Below are positions 51,846-61,576 of a stretch of DNA of 64,000 nt, piece after piece. The position numbers were made by a program, and so were the translations under genes. The notes beneath the pieces are model-generated. The model searched no databases. It had not been told where the DNA came from and was given only the letters and a program-made list of their open reading frames with translations. The DNA comes from Mycolicibacterium neoaurum ATCC 25795. Lineage in GTDB: Bacteria; Actinomycetota; Actinomycetes; Mycobacteriales; Mycobacteriaceae. Location of the stretch: positions 87,981 through 151,980 of the forward strand of contig NZ_JMDW01000001.1 in assembly GCF_000691525.1 (NCBI RefSeq). The letters are read 5' to 3'. Every line of letters starts with the position of its first letter. Within the stretch, counting starts at the first letter, position 1.

Positions 51846-52848
51846 TTCGACAACGGCTGATCGGGTGCTCACGGTCCGCGATCTGACCAAGACGTTCCGG
51901 GTGTCCGGTGGCAAGACACTGACCGCGCTCGACGGTATCAATCTGGACCTGGCCCGAGGTGAGACCCTCGGTCTGGTCGGCGAATCCGGTTGTGGCAAAT
52001 CCACACTCGCTCGCACCCTGATGATGCTGGAACGCCCCGACACGGGTTCGGTGAGCTTCGAAGGGATCGATCCGTTCGCGCTCAAAGGCAAGGAACTGCT
52101 GAAGTTCCGGCGTCGCGTGCAGATGGTGTTCCAGGATCCCTACGCCTCGCTGAACTCGCGGATGACGGCGGCCGAGATCATCGCCGAACCATGGCGTACA
52201 CACCGATCCCTGTACAAGACCCGCGCCGACCGCGATATGCGGGTGCGCGGCCTGCTCGATATGGTCGGCCTGGGCGCGAAGGCTTTCGGCAAATACCCGC
52301 AGGAGTTCTCCGGTGGCCAGCGCCAGCGCATCGGTATCGCCCGGGCGCTCGCGCTCGATCCCGAGGTCATCATCTGCGACGAGCCGGTGTCGGCCCTGGA
52401 CCTCTCGGTGCAGGCGCAGATCCTCAACCTGCTCAACGATCTGCAGCAGGAGCTGCAGATCTCCTACGTCTTCATCTCCCACGATCTGTCGGTGGTGCGC
52501 CATGTCGCCGACCGGGTGGCCGTGATGTACCTGGGTCGGATCATCGAGACCGGTCCCACTGAAGCGGTTTTCGACCGGCCCGAACACCACTACACGTCCG
52601 CTCTCATGTCGGCCGCCCCCAAACTGCACGACGCGGCCCGCGGGGAACGGATCCTGCTCAAGGGCGAGGTTCCCTCACCACTGAACCCGCCCTCGGGCTG
52701 TCGCTTCCGGACCCGCTGCGCGCACGCGACCGACATCTGCGCCCAGCAGCGTCCGCCGTTGGCCGTCGACCCCGTGGTGGCCGGACACACCGCCGAATGC
52801 CACCACCCGGTTCAGCACGAGGCATCGGCGTTGTCGCACAGCGCATGA
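51838..52848 (+). CDS. ABC transporter ATPase, DppF/OppF type
   Basis: A 336-residue ATP-binding subunit. Walker A GESGCGKS, signature FSGGQRQR, Walker B VIICDEPVSALD, switch His in FISHDL, and a C-terminal OppF-type Cys motif (CRFRTRCAHATDIC). Completes a heterodimeric ATPase with the preceding gene. The ATG at 51838 has CGGAGG upstream. Followed at 40 nt by the TauE/SafE-family gene on the same strand. Confidence 0.92.
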   Translation: MSDSTTADRVLTVRDLTKTFRVSGGKTLTALDGINLDLARGETLGLVGESGCGKSTLARTLMMLERPDTGSVSFEGIDPFALKGKELLKFRRRVQMVFQDPYASLNSRMTAAEIIAEPWRTHRSLYKTRADRDMRVRGLLDMVGLGAKAFGKYPQEFSGGQRQRIGIARALALDPEVIICDEPVSALDLSVQAQILNLLNDLQQELQISYVFISHDLSVVRHVADRVAVMYLGRIIETGPTEAVFDRPEHHYTSALMSAAPKLHDAARGERILLKGEVPSPLNPPSGCRFRTRCAHATDICAQQRPPLAVDPVVAGHTAECHHPVQHEASALSHSA

Positions 52849-52888
52849 GGACCGCAACGGCGCCCTCGAGCCCCGGGCGGTGCGGGAC

Positions 52889-53617
52889 ATGAATCCCAGC
52901 GTGCCCGGATTCGCGGTCATCATGATCGCGGTGATGCTGGCGTCCTGTCTGCAGGGCTCCATCGGTTTCGGCATGGGCATGCTGGCCGCACCGGTGGTCG
53001 CCGTCGTCGATCCTGGACTGGTGCCCGGCACGTTGATCATGCTGGCCACCCTGCTCACGCTGCTGGTCGTGCTGCGCGAAGGTACGGCCATCGACATGCG
53101 GGGGACCGGGTGGGCGCTGCTCGGCCGGGTCCCCGGGACCATCGCCGGGGCACTGCTGCTGGCGGCCATCCCGGAACGCGCCCTGGCGATCCTGATCGCC
53201 GCCGTGGTGCTGCTCGGCGTGGCCGTCACCAGCCTGGGTTGGATTCCCGAACCCCGGCGGCGCAACCTGATGCTGGCCGGCGCGACCTCCGGGGTGCTGG
53301 GCACGGCGACATCGATCGGTGGACCGCCGATGGCGCTGGTGTGGCAGCGCAGCAGCGGCGCCCAGTTGCGGGCCACCATGGCCGGTTTCTTCCTGGTGGG
53401 CTCGCTCATGTCGATCGCGATGCTGGCGGTGACCGGCGCCGTGGACCACCACACCGTGCAGATGTTCGCACTGCTCATACCGGCGGCGGTTCTCGGATAT
53501 GTGTTGTCGCGCTACGCCAACCGCATCCTCACTCCCTTGCGGCAGCGGTGGACCGCCATCGCCGCATCCACCGCGGGCGCGGTGGTTCTCCTCGTCCGAC
53601 AGACAGGCCTGTTATGA
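52889..53617 (+). CDS. TauE/SafE-family membrane transporter
   Basis: A ~242-residue protein with seven or eight membrane helices. Two internal halves each carry the family pattern (SIGFGMGMLAAPVVAVVDPGLVPG and ATSIGGPPMALVWQR). The family moves sulfonates, sulfite and small organic anions, often as exporters. ATG at 52889 or GTG at 52880 may be the start. Its stop overlaps the IclR gene by 4 nt (ATGA), so the two are coupled, and it follows the ABC importer on the same strand. Confidence 0.85.
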   Translation: MNPSVPGFAVIMIAVMLASCLQGSIGFGMGMLAAPVVAVVDPGLVPGTLIMLATLLTLLVVLREGTAIDMRGTGWALLGRVPGTIAGALLLAAIPERALAILIAAVVLLGVAVTSLGWIPEPRRRNLMLAGATSGVLGTATSIGGPPMALVWQRSSGAQLRATMAGFFLVGSLMSIAMLAVTGAVDHHTVQMFALLIPAAVLGYVLSRYANRILTPLRQRWTAIAASTAGAVVLLVRQTGLL

Positions 53618-54408
53618 CCGAATCGACTGCACGCGCGGGGGTCAAGTCGGCCGCCCGCACCGTCGAGCTGCTGGAATACCTGGCCGCGCGACAGGACGAA
53701 CCAGCCCGAATCCGGGAGATCAGCGAGGATCTCGGCATGCCGCGCAGCAGCGCACACGCACTGTTGCGCACCCTGATGGCACAGGGCTGGGTGCGCGCGG
53801 ACGAGACCGGCACGCTCTACGGCATCGGGATCCGAGCGCTGCTGGTGGGCACCAGCTATCTCGACGGAGATCCGTACCTGCCGATGATCGCGCCGTTCCT
53901 CGACGATCTGCGCAGCGACTGGGACGAGACATTCCATCTGGGCCGCCTCGACGGCACCGACATCGTCTACCTGGCCACCCGCGAATCCCAGCAGTACCGC
54001 CGAGCCACGAATCGGGTCGGCAGGCGGCTGCCCGCACACGCCACCGCGCTGGGCAAGGCGTTGTTGGCCGAACGGACCGGCGTCGATCGGCACCATCACC
54101 TGCCCACCGAGTTGGTGGCGCTCACGCCGGCGACCATCACCTGCCACGATGAGCTGAACGAGGTGCTGGACACCGTCCGCATCCGCGGTTACGCCATCGA
54201 CGACGAGGAGAACACCCAGGGCGTAAAGTGTTTCGCGGTGGCGCTGCGCTACTGCTGGCCGGCGCAGGACGCAATCAGCGCGTCGGTGCCGGTGGCGCGG
54301 CTGACCGCCGAACGTGAGCGCGGCATCGTCGAGGCGCTGTGCGCGGTCGGTGACAAGGTCGGCCGGGTACTACGGCCGGTTGCCAACGGTGACAAGTGGT
54401 TCGCCTGA
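53614..54408 (+). CDS. IclR-family transcriptional regulator
   Basis: A 264-residue IclR protein: winged HTH at ~12-75 (IREISEDLGMPRSSAHALLRTLMAQGWV) and the effector domain with LPAHATALGKALLA and GYAIDDEENTQGVKCFAVAL, the latter including the Cys region that lines the ligand pocket. IclR proteins often control sugar-acid catabolism and frequently sit beside their targets. Here gudD starts 96 nt downstream behind a palindrome, so it is the prime candidate target. Confidence 0.88.
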   Translation: MTESTARAGVKSAARTVELLEYLAARQDEPARIREISEDLGMPRSSAHALLRTLMAQGWVRADETGTLYGIGIRALLVGTSYLDGDPYLPMIAPFLDDLRSDWDETFHLGRLDGTDIVYLATRESQQYRRATNRVGRRLPAHATALGKALLAERTGVDRHHHLPTELVALTPATITCHDELNEVLDTVRIRGYAIDDEENTQGVKCFAVALRYCWPAQDAISASVPVARLTAERERGIVEALCAVGDKVGRVLRPVANGDKWFA

Positions 54409-54445
54409 TGGCGGCGGATTGCCTGGTCGCACATTCAATCCCTGG

Positions 54446-54496
54446 ATCAATTGATGCCACATCAGTGTTGGACGTGCATCAACCGACATTTATAGG
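54446..54496 (+). promoter_or_regulatory. gudD promoter with upstream palindrome
   Basis: TTGGAC (54468-54473) and TATAGG (54491-54496) are spaced 17 nt, and the transcript should begin at or next to the ATG at 54505. A perfect 10-bp palindrome ATCAATTGAT lies at 54446-54455, 12 nt above the -35, flanked by TGG/CCA. The position above the -35 suits an activator or an IclR-type site. Confidence 0.6.
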
Positions 54497-54504
54497 CTGG
54501 TGAC

Positions 54505-55863
54505 ATGAGCTCGTCGAAGCGCACCCCGATCGTCACCGAGATGCGTGTCGTCCCCATCGCCGGGCACGACAGCATGTTGCTGAACCTCAGCGGGGCCCAC
54601 GCCCCCTACTTCACCCGGAACCTGGTGATCCTCAAGGACTCCGACGGCAACACCGGTGTCGGCGAGGTCCCCGGCGGCGCCGCGATCGAGCGCACGCTCA
54701 CCGAGGCCAGATCGCTTGTCGAGGGCCGCGGTATCGGTGCCTACAACAACGTGCTCGGCGACATCCGCCGGAGCTTCGCCGACCGTGACGCCGGCGGCCG
54801 TGGCGCTCAGACTTTCGATCTGCGGGTCACGGTGCACGCCGTGACCGCGGTCGAATCGGCCATGCTCGATCTGCTCGGGCAGCACCTCGGCGTGTCGGTC
54901 GCCGCCCTGCTGGGGGAGGGACAGCAGCGAGATCGCGTGCAGGCCCTGGGGTATCTGTTCTTCGTCGGGGACAGCGCCAGGACCGATCTGCCCTACCGCA
55001 CGGCCGCCGACGAGGCCGTCTCCGGTGATCCGGCCGACGAATGGTTGCAGGTCCGACACCGCGAGGCCATGACGCCCGAGGGTGTCGTCCGGCTCGCCGA
55101 GGCCGCCCACGCCCGTTACGGTTTCGCCGATTTCAAGCTCAAGGGCGGGGTGCTGCCTGCCGCCGAGGAGGCCGCCGCCGTCACCGTACTGGCCCGTCGC
55201 TTCCCCGAGGCGCGGATCACGTTGGACCCCAACGGCGGATGGCTGCTCAAGGATGCCATCGCGACCTGTCGGGGGCTGACCGACGTGCTGGCTTACGCCG
55301 AGGACCCGGTCGGGCCCGAGGATGGGTTCTCCGGGCGCGAGGTGATGGCCGAATTCAAGCGCGCCACCGGCCTGCCGACCGCGACCAACATGATCGCCAC
55401 CGACTGGCGCGAGCTGGGCCACGCCATCCGGGCCGGTGCCGTCGACATCCCGCTGGCCGATCCGCACTTCTGGACGATGAACGGCTCGGTGCGCGTCGCG
55501 CAGCTGTGCGCGGCCTGGGGCCTGACCTGGGGTTCGCACTCCAACAACCACTTCGACGTGTCACTGGCGATGTTCACCCAGGTCGCCGCGGCGGCACCGG
55601 GAGAGATCACCGCCATCGACACGCACTGGATCTGGCAGGACGGCCAACGCATCACCAAGGCGCCGTACGAGATCACCGACGGTTATCTCGACGTGCCCGC
55701 GGCACCCGGACTCGGCGTCGAACTCGACGAGGACCGGGTGGCAGCCGCGCACCAGCTGTACCTCGCCGAGGGGCTGGGTGCCCGTGACGACGCCATCGCC
55801 ATGCAGTATCTCATCCCGGGCTGGACGTTCGACAGCAAGCGTCCTTGCCTGCAACGCGCATGA
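54505..55863 (+). CDS. gudD: Glucarate dehydratase
   Basis: A 452-residue enolase-superfamily enzyme converting D-glucarate (or L-idarate) to 5-keto-4-deoxyglucarate. From memory it resembles E. coli GudD along its whole length, including [21 protein letters not shown] and [15 protein letters not shown]. Catalytic residues fit: KLK with Lys211/Lys213, metal ligands Asp241, Glu266 and Asn295, and the Asp319-His345 dyad. Its product is the substrate of KdgD encoded 13 kb away. The start follows the promoter closely and is probably leaderless. Overlaps the next gene by 4 nt. Confidence 0.96.
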   Translation: MSSSKRTPIVTEMRVVPIAGHDSMLLNLSGAHAPYFTRNLVILKDSDGNTGVGEVPGGAAIERTLTEARSLVEGRGIGAYNNVLGDIRRSFADRDAGGRGAQTFDLRVTVHAVTAVESAMLDLLGQHLGVSVAALLGEGQQRDRVQALGYLFFVGDSARTDLPYRTAADEAVSGDPADEWLQVRHREAMTPEGVVRLAEAAHARYGFADFKLKGGVLPAAEEAAAVTVLARRFPEARITLDPNGGWLLKDAIATCRGLTDVLAYAEDPVGPEDGFSGREVMAEFKRATGLPTATNMIATDWRELGHAIRAGAVDIPLADPHFWTMNGSVRVAQLCAAWGLTWGSHSNNHFDVSLAMFTQVAAAAPGEITAIDTHWIWQDGQRITKAPYEITDGYLDVPAAPGLGVELDEDRVAAAHQLYLAEGLGARDDAIAMQYLIPGWTFDSKRPCLQRA

Positions 55864-56834
55864 AGGTTCATGTCGCCGATCGCAACCTGGTCCCACACCG
55901 GGCGCGCTTCGAGGCAGCGATACCTGCCGGCATCGAACTGTCCTGGGCGGATCCGGACGGTTCGATCGAGTGTCTGCGTGACGCCTCGGTGCATGTCGGC
56001 GGTCGATTCACCGCCGAGATGGCCGCCGTCGCCGAGAAGCTGCAGCTCGTGCATGTGGCCGGAGCGGGCACCGACCGGGTGGCATTCGATGCGCTGGCCC
56101 CCGATGTGTTGGTGGCCAACACGTTCCACCATGAAAGGTCGATCGCCGAGTATGTCTTGGCGGCAGCCATCATGTTGCGTCGAGGCTTCCTGGCCCAGGA
56201 TGCGGCATTGCGCAGGGACGTCTGGGCCAGCGCGGTATACGACGACACGATCGCCCAGCCGCCGGCCCTCGGTGACGCGCGGGTCGGTTTCGTCGGGTTC
56301 GGGCACATCGGTCAGCAGTCGTGGAAGCTGCTGCGCCAGTTGGGTTGTCGTGGGTCGGCGGTGACGGGCTCCGGGCGGGTGACCGGCGATCACGGACTGG
56401 ACCAGGTGGAGGATGTGAGCAGGCTCGACGAGCTGGCCGACGCCTCCGATGTGCTGGTGGTTTCGGCGCCGCTGACACCGGCGACCACTGGGATGATAGG
56501 CCGCACCCAGCTCGATGCGCTGGGCCCGCATGGGATCCTGATCAACGTGGGCCGCGGCCCGCTTGTCGACCAGCGGGCCGTCTATGACGCGCTGCGTACC
56601 GGCCGTCTCGGCGCCGCCGCGATCGACGTCTGGTACCGCTATCCCGAGGCCACCGGCAGCGGTGCCATCGGCGCACCTGCGGACCTCCCGTTCCACGAGC
56701 TGCCCAACCTGCTGATGACACCGCACTCGTCGGGAATCACCACCGACACCTTTCGGGGCCGGGTCGACGATATCGCCGCCAATATCGGTCGCCTGGTGCG
56801 TGGCGAGCCGCTGCACAATGTGGTGGCGCGCTGA
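55860..56834 (+). CDS. D-isomer-specific 2-hydroxyacid dehydrogenase, second copy
   Basis: A 324-residue dehydrogenase. Dinucleotide site [11 protein letters not shown]; catalytic Arg in [10 protein letters not shown], probable Glu in YRYPEATG and His in MTPHSSGI. The segment between Glu and His is longer and more divergent than in the copy at 45987. ATG at 55860 overlaps the gudD stop (ATGA), so it is made with GudD. It may act on a keto- or hydroxy-acid arising from the diacid route; the reaction is not predictable. Ends 2 nt from the convergent beta-lactamase-family gene. Confidence 0.85.
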   Translation: MKVHVADRNLVPHRARFEAAIPAGIELSWADPDGSIECLRDASVHVGGRFTAEMAAVAEKLQLVHVAGAGTDRVAFDALAPDVLVANTFHHERSIAEYVLAAAIMLRRGFLAQDAALRRDVWASAVYDDTIAQPPALGDARVGFVGFGHIGQQSWKLLRQLGCRGSAVTGSGRVTGDHGLDQVEDVSRLDELADASDVLVVSAPLTPATTGMIGRTQLDALGPHGILINVGRGPLVDQRAVYDALRTGRLGAAAIDVWYRYPEATGSGAIGAPADLPFHELPNLLMTPHSSGITTDTFRGRVDDIAANIGRLVRGEPLHNVVAR

Positions 56835-56836
56835 CG

Positions 56837-57997
56837 TCAGCCGATATCGTCGAGCGCCTGATAGATCAGCCGGAAGTAGCGGTCGGTGCGGGCCGACCCC
56901 TCGATACCGGGGCCCATCTTGTTCATCACGTAGGCGATCGTGGTGCGCGAGTCCGGGTTCATCGACTCCCAGGATCCGCCCCAGCCACCCCAGAAGCAGA
57001 TCTTGCCGTCCGGAATGTAACCGATTGCGGGACTAGGTAAACCGAATCCCAGACCCATGCGCAGGTGGTGCCCGGCCAGTACCAGGTCGGGACCCTCGAT
57101 CTGTGGCTCGAAGATGTCTTCGACGGTATCGGGTCGCAGCAGACGGACACCGTCGACGCTGCCGCCCAGCGAGATCACCGACAAAATCTTGGTCAGGGCG
57201 CGTGCGTTCGTGTGCCCGTTGGCGGCGCCGATATCTGCGGCCCGCCACTGTGGGGTGTTCGCGATCTGCGGCTCCGGTGCCGGCCCGGTGAACGTCTTGA
57301 GCATCTGCTCGGTCCAGTCCTGCATGGGCGGTATTCCCTCGAAAGGGTCCGCCGGAGCGATGATCTCGGCGATCCGCGGGACGTCCTCGGGCCGGGCGCC
57401 GATCTGGAAGTCGGCGCCGAGCGGCCCGGCGATCTCCTCTGCGACGAACTGCTTCAACGGCTTTCCGGTGACCCGGCGAATCACTTCCCCGATCAGGTGG
57501 CCATGGGTCAGCGCGTGGTAGCCGGTGGCCGAACCCGGCTTCCACCAGGGGGACTGCGCCGCGAGCATGGCCGTGGAGCGGTCCCAGTCCAGGATGTCCT
57601 CGGGTGTCACCGGCTGATCCCATCCGGATACTCCCGAGGAGTGCGTGAGCAGATGCCGGAACTCGATGCGGTCCTTGCCGCCGGCCCCGAACTCGGGCCA
57701 CACGTCGGCGACGGGGGTCTGCGCGGTGACCAGGCCGCGGTCGATCAGCATCAGCCCGGCCAGCGCGGTGACGTTCTTGGTGGAGGACCACACGTTGACG
57801 ATGGTGTCGGCGGTCCACGGTGTGGTGCGCGCCGCGTCGGCGTGACCGCCCCAGATGTCGACGACCAATTCACCGCCGATATCGATCGCGATCGCGGCCC
57901 CGCACTCCTCACCGTCGTCGATGGCTCGGCCGAGCGCGTCGGCCACCTGCTCGAACCGGGGGTCGCACACACCGTCGACGGTCATGGCAGCCATCAT
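56837..57997 (-). CDS. Serine hydrolase, beta-lactamase/EstB family
   Basis: A 386-residue class C beta-lactamase-fold protein. The nucleophile motif SxxK is SSTK in VNVWSSTKNVTALAG; the YxN-like motif is YHALTHG; FWGGWGGS near the end stands where KTG is expected. No signal peptide, so it is more likely an esterase or transacylase (EstB/LipE type) than a secreted beta-lactamase. Start at ATG 57997 or 57985. It follows the OHCU-decarboxylase-like gene by 22 nt on the same strand. Confidence 0.82.
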   Translation of the reverse strand: MMAAMTVDGVCDPRFEQVADALGRAIDDGEECGAAIAIDIGGELVVDIWGGHADAARTTPWTADTIVNVWSSTKNVTALAGLMLIDRGLVTAQTPVADVWPEFGAGGKDRIEFRHLLTHSSGVSGWDQPVTPEDILDWDRSTAMLAAQSPWWKPGSATGYHALTHGHLIGEVIRRVTGKPLKQFVAEEIAGPLGADFQIGARPEDVPRIAEIIAPADPFEGIPPMQDWTEQMLKTFTGPAPEPQIANTPQWRAADIGAANGHTNARALTKILSVISLGGSVDGVRLLRPDTVEDIFEPQIEGPDLVLAGHHLRMGLGFGLPSPAIGYIPDGKICFWGGWGGSWESMNPDSRTTIAYVMNKMGPGIEGSARTDRYFRLIYQALDDIG

Positions 57998-58019
57998 GGC
58001 CGATCACCGTCGGGCGTAC

Positions 58020-58541
58020 CTACCAGTTCTGGTAACCGCCCTCGGGGCCGAGCATCCGTTCCAACCTGCTGCGACCGATCTTGGCCAGTTCGTTTCGCAG
58101 GATCTTGCGTTCGGTCTCGGTGTCATGGTGCATCCGGTCGGTGACGGCGGCAAGGACATCGCGTGCGCAGTGCCCGTCGACGAACATCACGAAGGTGAAC
58201 CCGTAGCGTTGCGCGTACTGCCGGGAGGCGGCGCTCAGCGCTGCCATCAATTCGGCATCGTCATCCCAGACCGCACAGGGTTCGGCCTGCGACTTCGCGC
58301 TGCGCGGTCGCCTGCCGATATCGGGGCACGCGTCCAGGATCTGATCCACGGCGGATTCGGGCAGCTCGAACAGCGCGGCATCGGCGCGGCGGAACAGTGC
58401 GTCGTGATCGGGATAAGGGCGGCCACGGACGAGTTCGCGGGCCAGCGCATAGCTGTTGCAGCACTCGTAGAGCGCGTGTACGGCCTTGCGTTCGGGCAAC
58501 GCGTTGAACACGTCCAGTCCGATTCCCTGATGCAGCAACAC
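58020..58541 (-). CDS. OHCU decarboxylase-like protein
   Basis: A 173-residue helical protein of the 2-oxo-4-hydroxy-4-carboxy-5-ureidoimidazoline decarboxylase family (UraD), which acts in uric-acid breakdown to S-allantoin. Family stretches are YECCNSYALARELVRGRPYPDHDALF, AVDQILDACPDIG, and YGFTFVMFVDGH. The motif that normally reads HP.IG, with the catalytic His, is CPDIG here, so activity may be altered. No other purine-degradation gene is nearby. GTG start at 58541; no strong ribosome-binding site. Confidence 0.75.
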   Translation of the reverse strand: MLLHQGIGLDVFNALPERKAVHALYECCNSYALARELVRGRPYPDHDALFRRADAALFELPESAVDQILDACPDIGRRPRSAKSQAEPCAVWDDDAELMAALSAASRQYAQRYGFTFVMFVDGHCARDVLAAVTDRMHHDTETERKILRNELAKIGRSRLERMLGPEGGYQNW

Positions 58542-58601
58542 GCATCAATCATCAGAGGGCCAGGACACGGCCGGGTTACCGCGTGTTACGGCGGTGCTAA
58601 A

Positions 58602-59090
58602 TCAGTGGCCTTGAGCCTTGAACCGTTCGATCGAACGCTGCAGCTCGGCCTCGGCCTCTTCGCGGCCGACCCAGTCGGCCGTCTTGACGAACTTGCCCGG
58701 CTCCAGGTCCTTGTAGTGCACGAAGAAGTGCTTGATGGCGTCCAGTTCGAACTGGGAGACGTCACCGACATCCTGGATGTGCTCCCAGCGCGGGTCGTCG
58801 GCGAGCACGCAGAGCAGCTTGTCGTCGCCGCCGGCCTCGTCGGTCATCTTGAACATCGCGACCGGCCGGGCCTCGACCGTGCAACCGGGGAAGACCGACT
58901 CGGGCAGCAGCACCAGGGCGTCCAGCGGATCGCCGTCCTCGCCGAGGGTGTCCTCGAAGAACCCGTAGTCGGCGGGGTAGCCGAACGAGGTGTAGAGGTA
59001 CCGGTCCAGCTTGACCCGTCCGGTCTCATGGTCCACTTCGTACTTGTTGCGGGACCCCTTGGGGATCTCGATGACGACGTCGAACGACAC
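58602..59090 (-). CDS. ppa: Inorganic pyrophosphatase (family I)
   Basis: Hydrolyses PPi to phosphate. The 162 residues match the M. tuberculosis enzyme (Rv3628) in length. Active-site stretches are [39 protein letters not shown] (metal-binding Asp residues) and [10 protein letters not shown]. The GTG at 59090 has AAGGAG at good distance; the frame opening at 59153 adds 21 residues from the upstream region. Divergent from dacB. Confidence 0.97.
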   Translation of the reverse strand: MSFDVVIEIPKGSRNKYEVDHETGRVKLDRYLYTSFGYPADYGFFEDTLGEDGDPLDALVLLPESVFPGCTVEARPVAMFKMTDEAGGDDKLLCVLADDPRWEHIQDVGDVSQFELDAIKHFFVHYKDLEPGKFVKTADWVGREEAEAELQRSIERFKAQGH

Positions 59091-59156
59091 CCGAACAGCT
59101 CCTTCGCCTCGGTTGGTCTGGCGGGTCCACCTTAGAGGAGCGATACGCTGCACGTT

Positions 59157-60536
59157 ATGCGGCCCGGTCGATGGCGCCGATCAACCCACCTGGTGATCGG
59201 TCTGGTGGTTCTCGTGCTCGTCGCCGTCGTGGTGGGGGTGGCCGCGATCGTCGCATCGTCGCGGACCGCGGCGAAGAACGATCTGCCGGCCCAGCCGGCG
59301 GCGGTGACAGCGGCCCCAGGTGTTGCACCGTTGGGCGAGGCGGTCACCGAGCCGACGGCCAAGGGCATGGCGGCGATGCTGGCCACCGCACTGGCCGACC
59401 CGAATCTGGGGATGCTCACCGGCCGGGTCACCGACGCGGTCACCGGACAGGAACTGTGGTCCCAAGGCGAAGACATCCCCATGCAGCCGGCGTCGACCAA
59501 CAAGACGCTGACCACCGCGGCGGCACTGCTGACCCTGGACCGGGATGCCCGGCTGACCACCACGGTGCGCGCGGGTGACCGGCCCGGCGTGGTGGTGCTG
59601 CGCGGCGGCGGCGACCCGACACTGTCGGCCTTCAGTGGTGACAAGCGCACCTGGTACAAGGGTGCGGCGCGGATCAGCGACCTCGCCGACCAGGTCAAGA
59701 AGGCCGGTGTGCGGGTCACATCGGTGCAGGTCGACCTGAGCGCCTATAGCGGGCCGACGATGGCGATCGGTTGGGATCCGCTGGACATCGACGGTGGCGA
59801 TATCGCGCCGATGGAATCGGTGATGCTCGATGGCGGCCGGACCCAACCGGTGTCCTATGACTCGCGCCGTTCGCGCACCCCCGGTCTGGATGCCGGCCGT
59901 GCCCTGGCAGTGGCGTTGGGCGTCGACCCGGCATCGGTGACAATCAGTACCCGCTCCAGTGCCGACGCCGACGAGATCGCGTCGGTGCAGTCGCCGCCGC
60001 TGATCGAGCGATTGCGCCAGATGATGTACGAGTCCGACAACGTGATGGCCGAATCCATCGGGCGTGAGGTGGCCGCCGCGCTGAACCGTCCACAGAGCTT
60101 CGACGGGGCGGCGCAAGCGGTGCTCGGGCAGTTGCGTGCCGCCGGCATCGACACCACCGGGGCCAAACTGCTTGATTCCAGTGGCCTTTCGGTCGACGAC
60201 CGGCTGACCGCGCTTACCCTGGACGAGGTGATCGCTGTCGCTGTCGGAGACGACCAACCGAAACTGCGCCCACTGGTCGACTTGTTGCCGATCGCCGGTG
60301 GCAGCGGCACGCTGTCGAACCGGTATCTCGACACCGATGAGGGGAAGGCCTCGGCGGGCTGGTTGCGCGCCAAGACCGGTTCGCTGACCGGCACCAACAG
60401 CCTTGCCGGCATCGTCACCGACAGCAGCGGCCGGGTGCTCACCTTCGCGTTGTTGTCCAACAATGCCGGTCCCACCGGTCGCACCTCACTCGACGCCTTG
60501 GCCGCCAAGCTGCGGCTGTGTGGGTGCGGCGGATGA
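59157..60536 (+). CDS. dacB: D-alanyl-D-alanine carboxypeptidase/endopeptidase, PBP4 (class C)
   Basis: A 459-residue peptidoglycan-trimming enzyme with an N-terminal membrane anchor (about 12-34). The three penicillin-binding motifs are Ser113-X-X-Lys116 (STNK), Ser293-Asp-Asn295 (SDN) and Lys406-Thr-Gly408 (KTG). The large insertion between the first and second motif is typical of PBP4. Ortholog of Rv3627c. ATG at 59157 lies 7 nt after TACGCT (leaderless). Overlaps the next gene by 4 nt. Confidence 0.95.
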   Translation: MRPGRWRRSTHLVIGLVVLVLVAVVVGVAAIVASSRTAAKNDLPAQPAAVTAAPGVAPLGEAVTEPTAKGMAAMLATALADPNLGMLTGRVTDAVTGQELWSQGEDIPMQPASTNKTLTTAAALLTLDRDARLTTTVRAGDRPGVVVLRGGGDPTLSAFSGDKRTWYKGAARISDLADQVKKAGVRVTSVQVDLSAYSGPTMAIGWDPLDIDGGDIAPMESVMLDGGRTQPVSYDSRRSRTPGLDAGRALAVALGVDPASVTISTRSSADADEIASVQSPPLIERLRQMMYESDNVMAESIGREVAAALNRPQSFDGAAQAVLGQLRAAGIDTTGAKLLDSSGLSVDDRLTALTLDEVIAVAVGDDQPKLRPLVDLLPIAGGSGTLSNRYLDTDEGKASAGWLRAKTGSLTGTNSLAGIVTDSSGRVLTFALLSNNAGPTGRTSLDALAAKLRLCGCGG

Positions 60537-61576
60537 GCCAGTCGGTCGGCGCCGCCGTGGACTGGGCGGTCGCAGCCACCGTCGGTGCCAAACTGTCCCG
60601 TCCTGCGCCGGCGACCACCGATTACACCCGTGACCAGGCCATCGCTCAGCTGGCCGAGGCGGCCCGCACCGCCGAGTTGCCGGTCCGCGAGGTGACGCAC
60701 CTCAACGAGGGTGCCGAGGTCCCCGAAGCCAGGGTGGTCGACCGTCCGCAGTGGGTGCAGGCGGCAACCCAGTCCATGCGGGCGATGACCGGCGGCTCGG
60801 ACGAACAGTCCCGCGGCGTCGCGGCAGCGTTGGCCGCCAAGGTCACCGGTGCCCAGACGGGTGCGGTGCTGGCGTTCATCTCCAGCGGAATCCTGGGGCA
60901 GTACGACCCCTTCTCCAACGGCGGCGAATTACTGCTGGTCTATCCCAATGTCATTGCGGTCGAGCGGCAATTGCGGGTCGATCCGGCGGATTTCCGGCTG
61001 TGGGTGTGTCTGCACGAGGTCACCCATCGGGTCCAGTTCCGCGCCAATCCCTGGCTGGCCGAGCACATGTCGTCATCGCTGGACACGCTGACCGGTGACG
61101 GTGCCGATCAGATCGGTGACCTGGTTGGTCGGCTCGCCGAATACGTGCGCAAGCAACGCAGCGGCTCCGCCGACGAGCCGAATTCGACCGGTGTGCTGGG
61201 ATTGCTGCGGGCGGTTCAGGCCGAACCGCAGCGCGAGGCGCTGGACAGGTTGCTGGTGCTCGGCACGTTGTTGGAAGGGCACGCCGAGCACGTCATGGAT
61301 GCCGTCGGGCCCGCCGTGGTGCCGACGGTGGCCACCATCCGGCATCGCTTCGACGAACGGCGCCAACGCAAACAGCCTCCGCTGCAACGGCTTATCCGTA
61401 CACTGCTGGGGTTCGACGCCAAGCTCAGTCAGTACACCCGCGGCAAGTCTTTCGTCGATGATGTGGTGTCCCGGGTCGGCATGGATCGCTTCAACGCCAT
61501 CTGGACCGATGCGCAGACGCTGCCCAAGCCGGATGAGATCGAGGAACCGCAGCGATGGATCGATCGGGTCCTGTAG
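60533..61576 (+). CDS. Zincin-like metalloprotease, DUF2342 (Rv3626c-like)
   Basis: A 347-residue soluble protein with the zinc motif HEVTH (161-165) in LWVCLHEVTHRVQF, of the actinobacterial 'zincin 2/F420-biosynthesis-associated' family. Despite that database label, a role in F420 synthesis is not established. ATG at 60533 overlaps the dacB stop (ATGA), and its own end overlaps tilS by 22 nt, giving the conserved operon dacB-zincin-tilS-hpt. Confidence 0.88.
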   Translation: MSQSVGAAVDWAVAATVGAKLSRPAPATTDYTRDQAIAQLAEAARTAELPVREVTHLNEGAEVPEARVVDRPQWVQAATQSMRAMTGGSDEQSRGVAAALAAKVTGAQTGAVLAFISSGILGQYDPFSNGGELLLVYPNVIAVERQLRVDPADFRLWVCLHEVTHRVQFRANPWLAEHMSSSLDTLTGDGADQIGDLVGRLAEYVRKQRSGSADEPNSTGVLGLLRAVQAEPQREALDRLLVLGTLLEGHAEHVMDAVGPAVVPTVATIRHRFDERRQRKQPPLQRLIRTLLGFDAKLSQYTRGKSFVDDVVSRVGMDRFNAIWTDAQTLPKPDEIEEPQRWIDRVL

